Shown here piece after piece: positions 27,018-38,400 of a stretch of DNA of 64,000 nt. Source of the DNA: Pyxicephalus adspersus (lineage: Eukaryota; Chordata; Amphibia; Anura; Pyxicephalidae); contig NC_092859.1 in the NCBI RefSeq assembly GCF_032062135.1, positions 41,864,259 through 41,928,258 on the forward strand, in the 5' to 3' direction. The position numbers were made by a program, and so were the translations under genes. Position 1 is the first letter of the stretch, and every line of letters starts with the position of its first letter. The notes beneath the pieces are model-generated. The model saw nothing but the letters and a program-made list of their open reading frames with translations, did not search any database and had not been told where the DNA came from.

Positions 27018-27320
27018 TTAAAGCAGTTATCCACCTGAGCGTTACACTGATGTCTAGATTTCTGTACCAAAAGCGTCACAGGTTTTTATGAATTGTTTTT
27101 TAAATTGTAGACCTGTAACTTACAGAAATATGTTCGAACAGGGTTCTAGTAAAAATAATGAATATAAAAAATGTTTGAAACACACAATCATGTAAAAAAA
27201 AAATTACTTTTAATAAAATTAAAGGAAAAACACAAAAATCAGCCTAAACATGACATGTAAACAAATCAAAAATACTGAAAATACTGAAAAAGCAATAACT
27301 CTGTAAACTACTATATTATT

Positions 27321-27761
27321 CTAAAACACCTCCCTAGTGTGGTAAATTTTAAAACAGGGGGACGCACAGAGTCCAACATTACATTCAGGGCAGTGGAACC
27401 GGGTTTCCTTACGGATCTTTTTCCCATCCTCCCCTCTCTTGGAGCAGCACACCACACACATTCTTGTGGCGTTTCTCTTTCCTGGGGTTGGTGGGATGTA
27501 CTCTGGAAAATGGCGAGCACTCAGGCGTATTGGGTTCACCGTGTATGAAGCACGTCGTCCAATTGCACACCAGGTACGCACATCACTAACCTCCATAGAA
27601 TCGCCTTCACTTGCGGTCTCGGTCTCACAGTCCGATGAGAGGTCTCCAGGAGCTCCATCACTATCAGTAGACTCCACAAGTGACTCCAGATCGTCCTCAC
27701 TGTCAGAGAACTGTTCCAACACATCTTGGATGGAAAGATGCCTTCTGGAGCTTGAAGCCAT
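27321..27761 (-). CDS. Truncated piggyBac transposase: acidic N-terminus joined to C-terminal cysteine-rich domain, catalytic core deleted
   Basis: A 146-residue reading frame with ATG and stop but no internal breaks. Residues 1-60 are Ser/Asp/Glu-rich (FSDSEDDLESL at about 18-28), as in piggyBac transposase N-termini. Residues 79-95 (RLSARHFPEYIPPTPGK) are the linker that normally precedes the zinc-binding C-terminus. Residues 102-141 are the cysteine-rich domain: C102, C105, C106, C124, C127, C132, C136 and H141, ending FKIYHT, the classic piggyBac ending. In studied piggyBac transposases this domain binds subterminal transposon DNA. The DDD catalytic core that should lie between roughly residue 65 and 78 is absent, so it cannot cut or join DNA. 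A minus-strand ATTAAA (27209-27214 on +) could serve as a polyadenylation signal. The frame may be an accidental survivor of the deletion, or a product kept because it still binds transposon ends; expression is unknown. Confidence 0.7.
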   Translation of the reverse strand: MASSSRRHLSIQDVLEQFSDSEDDLESLVESTDSDGAPGDLSSDCETETASEGDSMEVSDVRTWCAIGRRASYTVNPIRLSARHFPEYIPPTPGKRNATRMCVVCCSKRGEDGKKIRKETRFHCPECNVGLCASPCFKIYHTREVF

Positions 27762-27935
27762 AGCAGGGGTCAGGCAGGCGGTGATGTCCAGGTCCAGGCA
27801 GAGATGTCAGAGTCCAAGCAGAGGTCAAAGCAGGCGGAGATGTCAGAGTCCAGGCAGAGGTCAGGGCAGGCGGCAGGCAGAGATGTCGGAGTCCAGGCAG
27901 AGGTCAAAGCAGGCAGCAAATGGTCAAAATTAGGC
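27762..27935. repeat. Minisatellite directly upstream of the truncated transposase start
   Basis: On the + strand a GC-richer degenerate tandem array of ggcaggcgg, gatgtcagagtcc and aggcagaggtc words repeats at least three times, for example agtccaggcagaggtca near 27848 and 27893. It abuts the ATG of the minus-strand frame, so in a minus-strand transcript it would be 5' untranslated sequence. Copies are unequal in length, which suggests slippage or unequal exchange. Confidence 0.7.
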
Positions 27936-28046
27936 GAAGATCAGCAAAGGTAAGATAAGACACAGTGTTACACACTAGCCATCCAGGGAATAAGTGGCAA
28001 TTTTTAAAACTTTGACTGTGTATTTATTGGGGTTTGTTTTGAATTA

Positions 28047-28486
28047 TTTTGTATTTGATTGGATACGCAAGTTTGTATCCAATCCAATACAAAATAAGAA
28101 TTTGAATTTCCAAGTTATTTACTTTTATTTTATTTTTTTTTATTTTTTGTATTGGATTGGATACGCAAGTTTGTATCCAATCAAATACAAAATATAAATT
28201 TGAATTTCCAAGTTATTTACTTTTATTTTATTTTTTTTTATTTTTTTGTATTGGATTGGATACGCAAGTTTGTATCCAATCAAATACAAAATATAAATTT
28301 GAATTTCCAAGTTATTTACTTTTATTTTATTTTTTTTTATTATTTTGTATTGGATTGGATACAGGAGTTTGTATTCAATCCAATACAAAATGACAGTTTG
28401 AATTTACCAGGTATATACTTTGTAATTATTTGAAATTATTTTGTATTGGATTGGATACAGGAGTTTGTATTCAATCCAATACAAAA
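28047..28486. repeat. Tandem array of five hairpins inside the piggyBac-like element
   Basis: Hairpins at 28047-28094, 28145-28192, 28244-28291, 28343-28390 and 28439-28486. Each has 20-base arms of the type ttttgtattggattggatac and its complement around an 8-base loop (gcaagttt in the first three, aggagttt in the last two). Each pair of arms has a single mismatch. The period is 96-99 bp, and copies are separated by T/A-rich spacers with tgaatttccaagttatttac in the first three. The array creates long spurious reading frames on both strands; these are not genes. Confidence 0.9.
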
Positions 28487-28537
28487 TGAATGAATGAGTT
28501 TGAATTTCCCGCACACGCGCCGACGTCATCACGCACG

Positions 28538-28586
28538 CACAAGAAGCCGGTCGGCTTTTTTTTTCTCCGCTGACCGGCTTCTTGTG
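28538..28586. repeat. Perfect 15-bp hairpin in the GC-rich end of the piggyBac-like element
   Basis: Arm cacaagaagccggtc (28538-28552) and its exact complement gaccggcttcttgtg (28572-28586) flank a 19-base pyrimidine-rich loop. It sits in a GC- and CpG-rich block (about 28510-28690) that contrasts with the AT-rich surroundings and contains a CRE-like gacgtcat at 28522-28529. It could be a subterminal structure or part of a promoter for the minus-strand transcript. Confidence 0.85.
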
Positions 28587-28587
28587 T

Positions 28588-28690
28588 TAGAAGCACCCGA
28601 CGCTGGACGGAGAGCGACGTGGGACGATCAGCGGGACCTTGGCCGGCGGAACACGGACCCGACGCTGGAATACGGACCCGACGCTGGATG
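28588..28690. repeat. Short GC-rich tandem repeat (cccgacgctgga)
   Basis: The word cccgacgctgga occurs near 28597, 28667 and 28677, the last two as adjacent copies with the spacer atacgga. It lies between the perfect hairpin and the right terminus of the piggyBac-like element. Confidence 0.7.
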
Positions 28691-29214
28691 AGCACAGGTA
28701 AGTGGGATTTAAAGGTAAGTCGAAAAAATACGGGCTTATCCCAAATAGCATTTTTTTTTAAGACGAAAAATTACGGGGTTAGCGGTTAGGGGGTTATATA
28801 CCCAAGTTTAATGTGTTGGCCCAGTGGCAGCATATTCATGTAAGAACCTGCACAGTTGTCCCTTTGACACGCACAATTGTGAAGCTTATCTGGGCACTGC
28901 ACAGTAAGATAGTTGGACTAATGTTATTTTCCTGGATTTAAATGCAGACGTTTACTTAAATTAACCTAAGCTGAATATACTGTGCCAAAATATAAGCAGA
29001 GGACAAATAACTAGTTCCTAGTGTGACCTGTAGTCTTCCTACAGCTTATTTTTTAGCTTTTACTAATTTTGCCTATTTTTGCAATGTGTTACAGTTTGAA
29101 GTTGGCCAACTTGGTAAAAGACCAGGGCCTTGTGTTCTCTTGTATGCCGGTTCTCAGGTACAGCTTCCTCTTCAGGAAAGGAAGGCAGTCCACTGCATCG
29201 TCCCTACCATATGA

Positions 29215-29326
29215 AATGACAACAGTTGTTTCCAGATAGTTGTTTAAATGATATTGGGTGACCACTGCACAAACAATTCTTTCTAGATTGTCTCAGACAA
29301 CAATTTTCCAGCATGTGTATGTAGCT
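29215..29326. mobile_element. Harbinger-like MITE, right fragment
   Basis: Ends gcatgtgtatgtagct followed by TTA (29327-29329), as in the family; the preceding caacaattttcc fits the subterminal part. Only about 110 bp are recognisable. Confidence 0.45.
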
Positions 29327-31422
29327 TTAGATGACCATACACTCTAAACATAAAGCTATTAAGGCACATAAAGTGCATTTCTGTTTTTCAGGGCATACTT
29401 AAGATAAAAAAGGTGTATTTTGCAGGGTACTGTCTAGCTCACATAATGTTATTGGGATCTATGAAAATTACATAGCTGACAGTCAGAAGCATGTGACCTG
29501 CGCTGAACTATCACATGCTTTTGTCTTTTTGTCAGTATGGTCAACAGTTATTTTTAGCAAATAAATTCATTAGCCGTAACAAGTGTTATGCATACTCTTA
29601 AGGGGATGCACTCATTCACCAGTCAGTGTGTACATTTAATGCATTTTAGTTCCATTAATGCACATTAGTTCCACCTTAATATTGCAATGAAACCTATTCA
29701 TAAAAATGAATGAAACCTGTTGCCAAATAAATACATTTTTAAAATTTAAACTGAAATTGGCAGTGAAAACTTTGTTGTACCTCTGTCCAAGCCCTTTTAT
29801 TGTTTCTCTAGATAATTTTGGAAGGTTTTATCTACACTAGGAAGGATGCGGTTTATTGTTACTGATTATCTTGTTTCCTATGTGACAGTAATGTACTAAA
29901 ACTTAAGTTGACTGTTGCTGTAAAATGTTCATTAAAGTAAACACAAAATGAAAAACTAGAATGGTAGACTAGTGATTATTATCTTGTCTTGATAATCTCA
30001 AGAATTGATTGTTTATCTAATTTCTAAATTTGTTAGTTCCAAAGCAAGTCTATTGGAGAAATTAGGAAGTTTTAACATTATTTGAGAGTATGGCTTCATG
30101 TCTCCATCTTTAGGTTTTAATGCTTTATTTACTATTACAAATCAATTCTGGTCAAATTTGTTAGTCCTTGAACTAATAATTTAGAAAGCACTGCAGAAAG
30201 TTTGAGTTCTTTGTAAATGATTCACCTCAGATAATTTGGCAGGATTTTGCACCGCATCTGGGAAGAATGATAATTTATTGTTACAGTCTGTTTAGTTTTA
30301 CTTCTTGGACTGTGTTGTCTGTGGGTTGGGGCCTTGGTTATTTGAAAGACCGGTACTGAAACAATGGAACACAATGCTCTGAGTTTTGACAAGCTTGTGC
30401 TCATTCATACATTTTAGAAATGTTGGCTATTTAGACATGATTGTAAAAGGCAAAAGCCAGAGTGAAAATTAGTTTTAATTGAAAAAGTTCATGTTGGACT
30501 GGAATATGTATGTGTTTTAGAGAGTACTAGTATGAAAGTTTAGAGAATAAATTTCAAGCAACATTTGAAATTTATGCACTACTTATGCACTACAGTCACA
30601 AAACAATTCACACAGTTTACAGAATTATACATTTTGCGTAATCCACTGAAGCGTTTCAAAGAATGTCTAACAGACTTGGATGGAGGGCAATAGGAATGTA
30701 TTTTCTAAAATTTATGACGTATAACTTTCTCTGCTGCGTACTTAAAAAAAAAAAAAAACACTCAGATTTCCATGGATTTAAATCAGATTTCTTGTTCTGA
30801 GAAGCTTTTTGGAACTGGAGAGGCAGCAAGCATAAAGTCCTATCACAAAAAGATACATTCCCTAATCCCCAGATTACAGACAAATGGGATGGATTGATGC
30901 AATGTTTAAATGAAAAAATGCCGAGATGGTAATCGGTTCTCCCTGTGTGCATCTCAAGACGTTACTCTGTAGCTGTAGTGATTTTATTTTTTATAATTTA
31001 AAGCTAAATTATGTTCAAAATTTCCCTTCTCTTAATGGCCGTACAGTACAGAAAATAATGCTTTTATAAAAAAAAGCACCTGAAGTACCTGAAGGAGTTT
31101 ATTTTAGTTTTATTAACTTACCAAAGACTGCACTGTCCAGAAGTTGGATAAGCTGCTGTGATAAGAATGTTTAATGTACCGAGAGGACACTGCACAAGCC
31201 TGCTGGTGACAAATGAAATGACAGAACAAAATGCTTTATTTCTTTGTTCTTTCATGTACAGCTCTCCTCATGAACAAGACATGACCATGCAATATGGCCG
31301 CCTCAAATGCTATTGTACTGCAAAATGGAATGATTGTATACTTTGTTTCACATAGATTTCATTACTCTGGCACAAAGGCTGGCAGGATAACTACATGATA
31401 CTCTACTGTTGTAGTTCACACT

Positions 31423-31460
31423 CTTTTTTTTTTTTTCTGCGGGTAGACCCCCCCCCCCAG
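31423..31460. repeat. Homopolymer T and C runs
   Basis: A run of about 14 T, a short ctgcgggtaga word, then about 11 C. Simple-sequence only. Confidence 0.75.
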
Positions 31461-32978
31461 TGCATTGAAATATGCGGGGAGTACTTTTTTTTACGTGGGT
31501 TAACATTTTAATGTTCATACTTCAAATTCACATGATTTTTCTTCAATGTTCCAGTGAACTTGGCTTTTACAAGATTTTTTGTAGGGCTCATTCAGTTACC
31601 TTCAAACTGATGTAGAAATAATACCATTCTAATGAAGAAGGAATAGCTGTGCCATATAAAACTGCTCTCATGAAAATGCTAATATGTATGATTAAGTTAT
31701 TCTCCCACCTCCCCCTAGTTTAGTACTCTAATCTATCTTCTGTATATATTTATTTCCCATCGTGCTGCCTTCAGAATATTCCTCTCATGCTGACTTGTCA
31801 TTTACCGCAATAAATGCAGACTATAGAGCTTAAGATAAACTTTACAGAATGACCGCAGTGTCTTTGCAGCTGTGCGCCTGCACACACCCTGCACTAAAGC
31901 TTGGCTATATTGTAACCTATATTACTGTATAACTGCACCTATAAATGCCCACTATTGTTGCCACAAGAATGTCAACAGATTCAAGGGCAAATGTTTTTCT
32001 TTAAATAAAAGACTACAGGCAGCATAGCACGCATCCTACCCAGATCCACATGTGTCAAAATGCTAGGTTATGGGCAAGTTTAAGGAAATACCTTATTTTA
32101 CTTGCATATTCAAGACTTTTCAATATATTCTGTGAAAACACCTGCAAAAGTCTCACAAAATTCTGCTAATAAATGCATTTTATTTTCAATGTACTAAATG
32201 CAAAAATATGCATATGAATGTTTGGAAAAACAAATACCGTCTGGATTCTTTTAAACACTCATCAAACATCAAATAATTTATGCAGAACTAATATTTTCAA
32301 ACTCTAGTTCATATTTAGAGGTTTAATTGGCTTTAAAACAGCATTTTTTTACACAACAGAATCTGTTGACTTTTAGAATATGGTGCTAATGCTTTTAAAC
32401 TTCCATAAAGATTCACCAATTTCTGGAAGGGAAATCTGTCAGGACAAAAATCTGAGCGCTATAATTGCTGACTTGCCTGAGGACTATTCTTTTTACCCTT
32501 CCTATGATACTTGTGCCACTGACCTGATATTTGATGTATATGCTGGTTCTCAGTCAGCAGTTCATTAAATTATTACTATATACTAGGTATGGAATAAAAA
32601 TGTACACAACATCTCTGTTACATGGACATTAAAAATACTCATATGTGCGCTTTGTGCTTGTACGGGTTTCTTTTAAGGTTTAAAAACATCCCTTTAAATG
32701 ACATCCACTTAGTATTTAGGCTGTCTTGTGAATGCTTTAAACTTCCCTTCTTTTTTAGCCAGCTCTTCACATGGGCAAACCCATTGAGTTGATTGAAGTT
32801 GATTGATCGGCTTAACACACCTTCCTTAAGCTTTAATAATGACCATCATTTACATGTACCTGTAATGGAAGCTGAATTATTCCTGTAGATCTGTCTTGAA
32901 AGCCTGCCCTTTTTTCTGAATGGACATGTGTTTTAGGTGAGCAGCACCTTTAATTGAACACCTTTCGTTTGGATCTTA

Positions 32979-33268
32979 GGCTGCATACACACATTCAATA
33001 ATTGTCATTGGAAACGATCTTTCACTACCCTTTCCTATGACAAAAGACTGAAGACACACATGCATGCATATACAAAACCACTCTGATTAATGAAGAATGG
33101 AAGGGGAGAACGACTGAGCAGCACCCCACTGTGCTCTCTCCCCTTCACTTCCATTACAATCGTTTATGGATCCGCCAGGATGGACCAAGGAACAACGAGA
33201 CCTGTACACACCCCAGATTTTAGCCTGATGCAATTGTCGGACGAGAATCATCTGACGTGTACGTAGTC
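32979..33268. mobile_element. Harbinger-like MITE, short version
   Basis: 290 bp, starting ggctgcatacacacattcaa and ending ctgacgtgtacgtagtc, with TTA on both sides (32976-32978 and 33269-33271). Internal words gcaccccactgtgctctc and atccgccaggatgga are shared in part with the copy at 58290. Confidence 0.75.
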
Positions 33269-34370
33269 TTAGCCCATTCTATGTGTATGTGCTTTATGAA
33301 TATTGCATATTGTAGGGTAGCATGTCCCTTTTACTACAGACCTGGATATGGCTTTTTATAAAAATTCAAAAAACTGGGTTAGGAGTGGCCCATCCCCTTG
33401 TACAGTCCTCAGGATGCTAGGGATTTCTCAGGATGCCAAAAAAATTAAATTAAATTGAGATTTCATTAGAATAAAAAAGGGTATTTCTTTGTGTGGTTTC
33501 TCGGCAAAACTAAAGGTAAAATATAGCAAAAGTTGGTAATCTTTTGCAATCCTCTATAATTGTTATGCCTCTAGTTTGTTTGATCGCTGTAGGTCACCTA
33601 ATTTCACTGCACTTTGATTGGCCTTATTGCATAAACCTGTATGTGTGCACTTTGACAAATAAAATACTGAGTTTACATAGAAAACCTATTTTTCTGACCA
33701 GGAATTGCTGGTATCTGGTGTGGAAAGAGAGTTTCAATGTCACAAGGACAGCAGTTCAAACTCTTACGCAAGTAATGCAACACTGATTGTGCAAGCTGTT
33801 TGTTCAAAATTTTCCTAAAGAATAATGTGCACCTTGGTAGTAACTGTCTGGAGGCTTGCTCAAAGGGCGCATAAAATGTGTTTAATCATTGTTCAGTTAG
33901 ATGGTTCTGAAGTGTACGCATGAAAGAAAAACAGAGCTCCAAGCGTGATGTATTCACTGTTATTATTTGCAAAATGCTGTGAAGGACAGCAAGATTTTGG
34001 TTCTGACCTATTCTGACTTATTCTGCATGGTGTTTCAAATAGTTCTATTTTTTAGATTCACCCTGCACACTTTTAGATTCATGGCGTATTTAAAAAAAAA
34101 ATACTCCTTTATTTTATTATTATAATCACATTTTGAACAAATCACATGCAAAAATCTGACCTGCAACTCAAAATTCTGTTTCATACAAGGAGTCATCTGC
34201 TGATTTCCCTTCACGTCAGATCTGATCATTTTATTAGATTGGAAGGTAAAATTGTCCTGTGTTTACAAAGCCCAATCACTCTTATATCATGGTAATGATG
34301 GGCTAGTATAAATGTGGGTAGCCACAGAGTGGCATTGAATAGGATTGAGGGGGGCTTGAATTGTCTAGAT

Positions 34371-35473
34371 CAGTGGTTCTTAAAGTGTGGGTTGGGGAAC
34401 TAATTTGTTGTGTGTACTCTGTTCTCACTGCTTTCTTGCGATGTTTACATGTTGGAGCAAAAACCTAACACCACAACAGGTGCCTAGATTAATTACAGAC
34501 TTCACGGAAGACACGTCCTTCTCTAATGTGACAAACAGCCACCCTCTGGGTCCCCAACAGAAAACACAAATCTCTTTATCATCTGCGTGGCCTTTGGAAG
34601 ATTGTCCTGTCACTAGGCCAGGTATCACTATAGTAACAGGAAAACAGCCATGAGGCCATAGAACACTCCAAACAGAGGTGCAGTAACAACAAAGTGAAAA
34701 TCAGAATACTGTTTCCTGTGGTCAGAGAGTCATAGACTGATCATAGAGACCAGATAGCAAGATCTGCGTCAAGGTCCAGGAATGGTCAGTCTGCCATGGC
34801 ACTATACGATAGTGTAAGGTGGATCACTCTGCGTGCACCCTGCCTATGCAGTCATCTGTTTTTGCCAACAGTTGGTTCAGCTAATATGGTAAAAAGAATT
34901 GAATCCAGGCCAGGATTAAAGTGTCAGCTTTTGTCTATATTCTGTCTTCAGAAAAGCAGAGATGCCATTTCTATTGTGCTTTGATTTGAATTCTATTAGA
35001 TTTGTACAGATTTCTATGTGTATGTGTCTGTGACCCCTGTTGAGATACAAGGACTTAGACACATTATGTACGGAACAAGTTGGCTCAGGTTCTAATTCTA
35101 TTTTCCTATCTGTGCAGTGTCCATACACCCACTGTTTGCCCACAGTGCTCCAAGTTTGTTGTGTTTCCCTTGGAATGACTCTCAGGAATCGATTCAGTAT
35201 TAAATATATTTATTTGTATGTTAGTAATATGTTAGCTTTATGCATTACTTGCGTTCCAATTTATAAAACATGAAAACTATACTTGAATGCAAATTTGCTA
35301 ACTGTTTTCATTGTTTTTTATTTTAATTGTATTGTTACTTATCTTTTAAAAGCTTTGATAATTGTATAGTATCTTTTCTCAAGATTTGGGTGTCCCAGTA
35401 TGGTAATGGATTTTTGTTGTGTTTTTTTTATTTTTTATTTTGGTCCTTGGGTCAAAATTGTTTCAAGCTCTTG
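34371..35473. mobile_element. Non-autonomous hAT element with 8-bp target duplication
   Basis: Starts cagtggttcttaaagtgtgg, a typical hAT terminus, and ends gggtcaaaattgtttcaagc plus tcttg, a decayed partner. The 8-mer gtctagat stands immediately outside both ends (34363-34370 and 35474-35481), exact on both sides, as hAT insertion produces. The 1.1-kb interior shows no hAT transposase similarity, so the element depended on another copy for movement. Confidence 0.7.
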
Positions 35474-35481
35474 GTCTAGAT

Positions 35482-38400
35482 GATTGTTATGGAACAATGG
35501 TTACAAAGTAGTTATTCTCAGTTTTTTAGTGGCCTTCTTCTTCCCTGCCTTTCACAGTGCACAGGTCCCAAAATCAAATTACTGTATAAATAAAAATCAT
35601 TAAAAGCTTGAAAACATCTGTTGATTGAGTTTTATATATCATACAAAGTTACACATTCTAAATTCTTGCAGAAGCCAGTTACCATGGCAATGATTTATAT
35701 ATTCTTTGTTAAAAAATAGATAATTCTCTCTAGGCATTTGAAATCTGGATAAAATATGTAAAACAATTCCGATTTTATTGTTTAATGGCAAAGAAAAGTA
35801 GAGATTAGTATCTGTTCTTCTTTTTCCTAAAAGGGATCTCCATCCTAATCATGTGTAAGCATGTATAGCTAAATGTATCCAAAATCCCAAATGTCCAGAA
35901 ATGTATTTTCCTGTAAAGACCTCCTTTGTATAGACAATTAAAATAATAGAGGCTCCTGCTGGGCATCATATTCATATTATGTGATTTCAGTAGTCCTTCA
36001 TTCCTCCCCTAGAAGCTACATTAAACGTTATGTAGGGAGGTAATGAGTGGATGATCTGGGCCCAGGCCCGTTTTTAGACGCTGCCAGAACAGGAGAAGGG
36101 TATAATATGGCAAGAAGGAGGAAACTGTGCAAGGTAAAATGCACATTGCGAGTGAATAAAAGGAAACATACAGCAAATGGGCTCTTCATTTCTTAGATTT
36201 TCTGTGCTTTTACCTTGAACCTAATTAGTTGGTGAAACACCCCAAGCTTTTCTTCACTACCTAGGGAAACACTGACCTGAAACAAGCATGCAACCAATGA
36301 ATTCTAATCCCTCACCATATTTATGTGACGTGACAAAGTAATAACGGCTGGATCAGTATGACAGACCCAGAGCATGGACCCTTAAAAAAATGGACCTTTA
36401 AAAAGGTAAAAAAGGCATTTCCAATGTTTTTGTGCATTTAAAAGCTTCTCCAGTATGTTGTAATTTTATTTTTAGTATACTGTGCCATTTAAGTGCAGCT
36501 TTTCTATTACTCATTATCTTATTACTATTATAAATACTAATATATATTATTAGCAGTCCTGACACAATCACAAAAGGCCTTCTAGGATCAGTGGAGGAGA
36601 GCCTGCGTTTTCATTTTGGGTCTTTGTACAGTAGTAGTATAGGTTGAATATTAGGTATGTCCACCCCAGTATGTACTTACCTCAGTTATCAATCAGAACA
36701 GAATCTTATAGGAATCCCACACCATCATTGTTTAAGCCTAGCAAACTAGTTGCAGGAGAAATCCTAAAATATTCTTTCCATGTAACCATAAACTCTTTAT
36801 CCATCTGTTTTATAATGCAGTCCTAAGGAAAGATGAAATAGTGCTCTTTTGATTGTAAAAAAAATTCTGTATGGTCAAAAAATCTGCTAATGAAGCTGCC
36901 ATAGTAATTTTGTGTAATGAGCATCAAGTGGTATTGTAGAATTGACAAGCAGTTTTTAAGATCATTTAGAAAATTGAAGTCTCAGTAATTAGCCTTATCA
37001 TTTTTGGAGAGCAAATAGATTATGGAGAGGCCAGCAGGAGTGACAGAATTTCTGGAAAAAGGAGGATTAATGTCAGATGATCCTGGTTAAAATTATGTGT
37101 GATAACATGGTCCTGACTTATCCCTTGGGAAATAATAGTTGACAATGTCTTACAAATTTTTTTAGGCTATGCCCCATTTTGTTGAGAGTTGTTAATGCAG
37201 CTTGTCAGTTACTGACATAACTGAGAGGTATTGTAGAAAGTAGCCTTTTTTGTATTCTGAGTAGAGATTCTTACATTTGCAGCCTATTAAGTGAACTTAT
37301 TGCCTGGCTATAGACATGTCAAAAATGTATACATTTAAAGGAGTGCAGGATTATGGCCTGTATAAATGTTGGTGCACATGCCTGTAGCTTGTCAGTCGGC
37401 TGGTCACTCCTAGACCTGCTCATTGTTTTCTGGATCGGCCTCCTATTATGAGCTGCAGTGTCTGGGAGAGGAGCATGTAAAACACAAAGGAGGATGGAAT
37501 GTATTTAAGTTTCAATTGCAATTGCACTTCGAGGGTATAGAAAACCGATTAAGAACAATTATAACCAAACAGCTAAATACACCATTTAAACTCCTTCAAA
37601 GTAGCAATCATTGACCTGTGGTTTATCTACATGAGCCAACTACCCCTCATGTGTTCCATAAGGCTTTACAGCATCATAAATAGTCTGAAAAACATGATTC
37701 CATTATTTTTATGACTTTTGTTACAACAGGTAAACCATTTCCCAGTCAGACAGCAATAAAGATGTTTGGAGGTTCTTAAGCTTCAGGGGGATTTCTCTAT
37801 ATTAAGCCTTTATCCTATTGCAGAAAATCTTCTTGTTAGTGGGATGTGATCCTCCACTCTTCTGAAGAAAATCAGATGTCACTATTACCACTGGACGAGG
37901 GTAAAGATGTCTTAGTGCAGTCATATAAGGAGATGTAGGTAGTTCCCTGCTTGCCATTCCTAGGATAATTATGACCTTCTATTGCTAGTTTAAGATTGAC
38001 CCCCTTTTTAGAACTTTCAGTTCTTTAGACTTTGTGTCACTGATTCCTTTTCAGCTTGATGGGATACTTTGGGATCTCACCCTGTTATTACCCTTTCTGT
38101 CCTGTTTTTTCTTTATGTCCTCTATTTGTTTTCAATACCACAAAACTGCAGGTAAACCGCTACATACAAACTTTAAATACACATATACAAACGGTTTCAC
38201 CGGCTAAAAAAAAGTTTAATTCCATTGTTTTTATGTAGTCCAAACACCAGGCAATAAAATCTTTTATGGTGACATCAGCATTATCCCTTTCATTTAATTA
38301 GCATTTATTATATCAGCCTCCTAAACAGGGAAGTCACATTGGACGTTGTTAAGTTGAACCAGGACAATGTAGATTGATCTTTCTTTAAGTTTTTAAAACA

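Larger units (their letters stand above)
27022..28793 (-). mobile_element. Internally deleted piggyBac-like DNA transposon (about 1.77 kb)
   Basis: The left edge is an intact TTAA (27018-27021), the piggyBac target site; the right edge is TTAT (28794-28797), one base off TTAA. The termini are related: the left end reads agttatccacctgagcgtta, and the right end read inward on the minus strand is ccccctaaccgctaacccc, both variants of a CCCYTAACC-type start. Inside, from right to left on the minus strand, lie a GC-rich block with a perfect hairpin, a tandem hairpin array, a minisatellite and a 146-codon reading frame with the two ends of a piggyBac transposase. A full piggyBac transposase is usually about 550-600 residues, so most of the gene is gone and the element is non-autonomous. 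Family assignment rests on the encoded C-terminal domain and on TTAA; the left boundary is less certain than the right. Confidence 0.75.
28798..32975. other. Intronic sequence after the piggyBac-like element
   Basis: Contains the Harbinger-like fragment at 29215-29326 and homopolymer runs at 30746 and 31423. Otherwise nothing recognised. Confidence 0.45.

Noticed and set aside
27439..27933. 164-codon + strand frame opposite the piggyBac frame
   Set aside because: Its residues are the antisense of the transposase frame and then of the minisatellite; the minus-strand frame has clear domain similarity.
28140..28433. Overlapping 78-93 codon frames on both strands rich in Tyr, Ile, Phe and Lys
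   Set aside because: They are translations of the tandem hairpin array; the repeated peptide simply mirrors the repeated DNA and has no domain.
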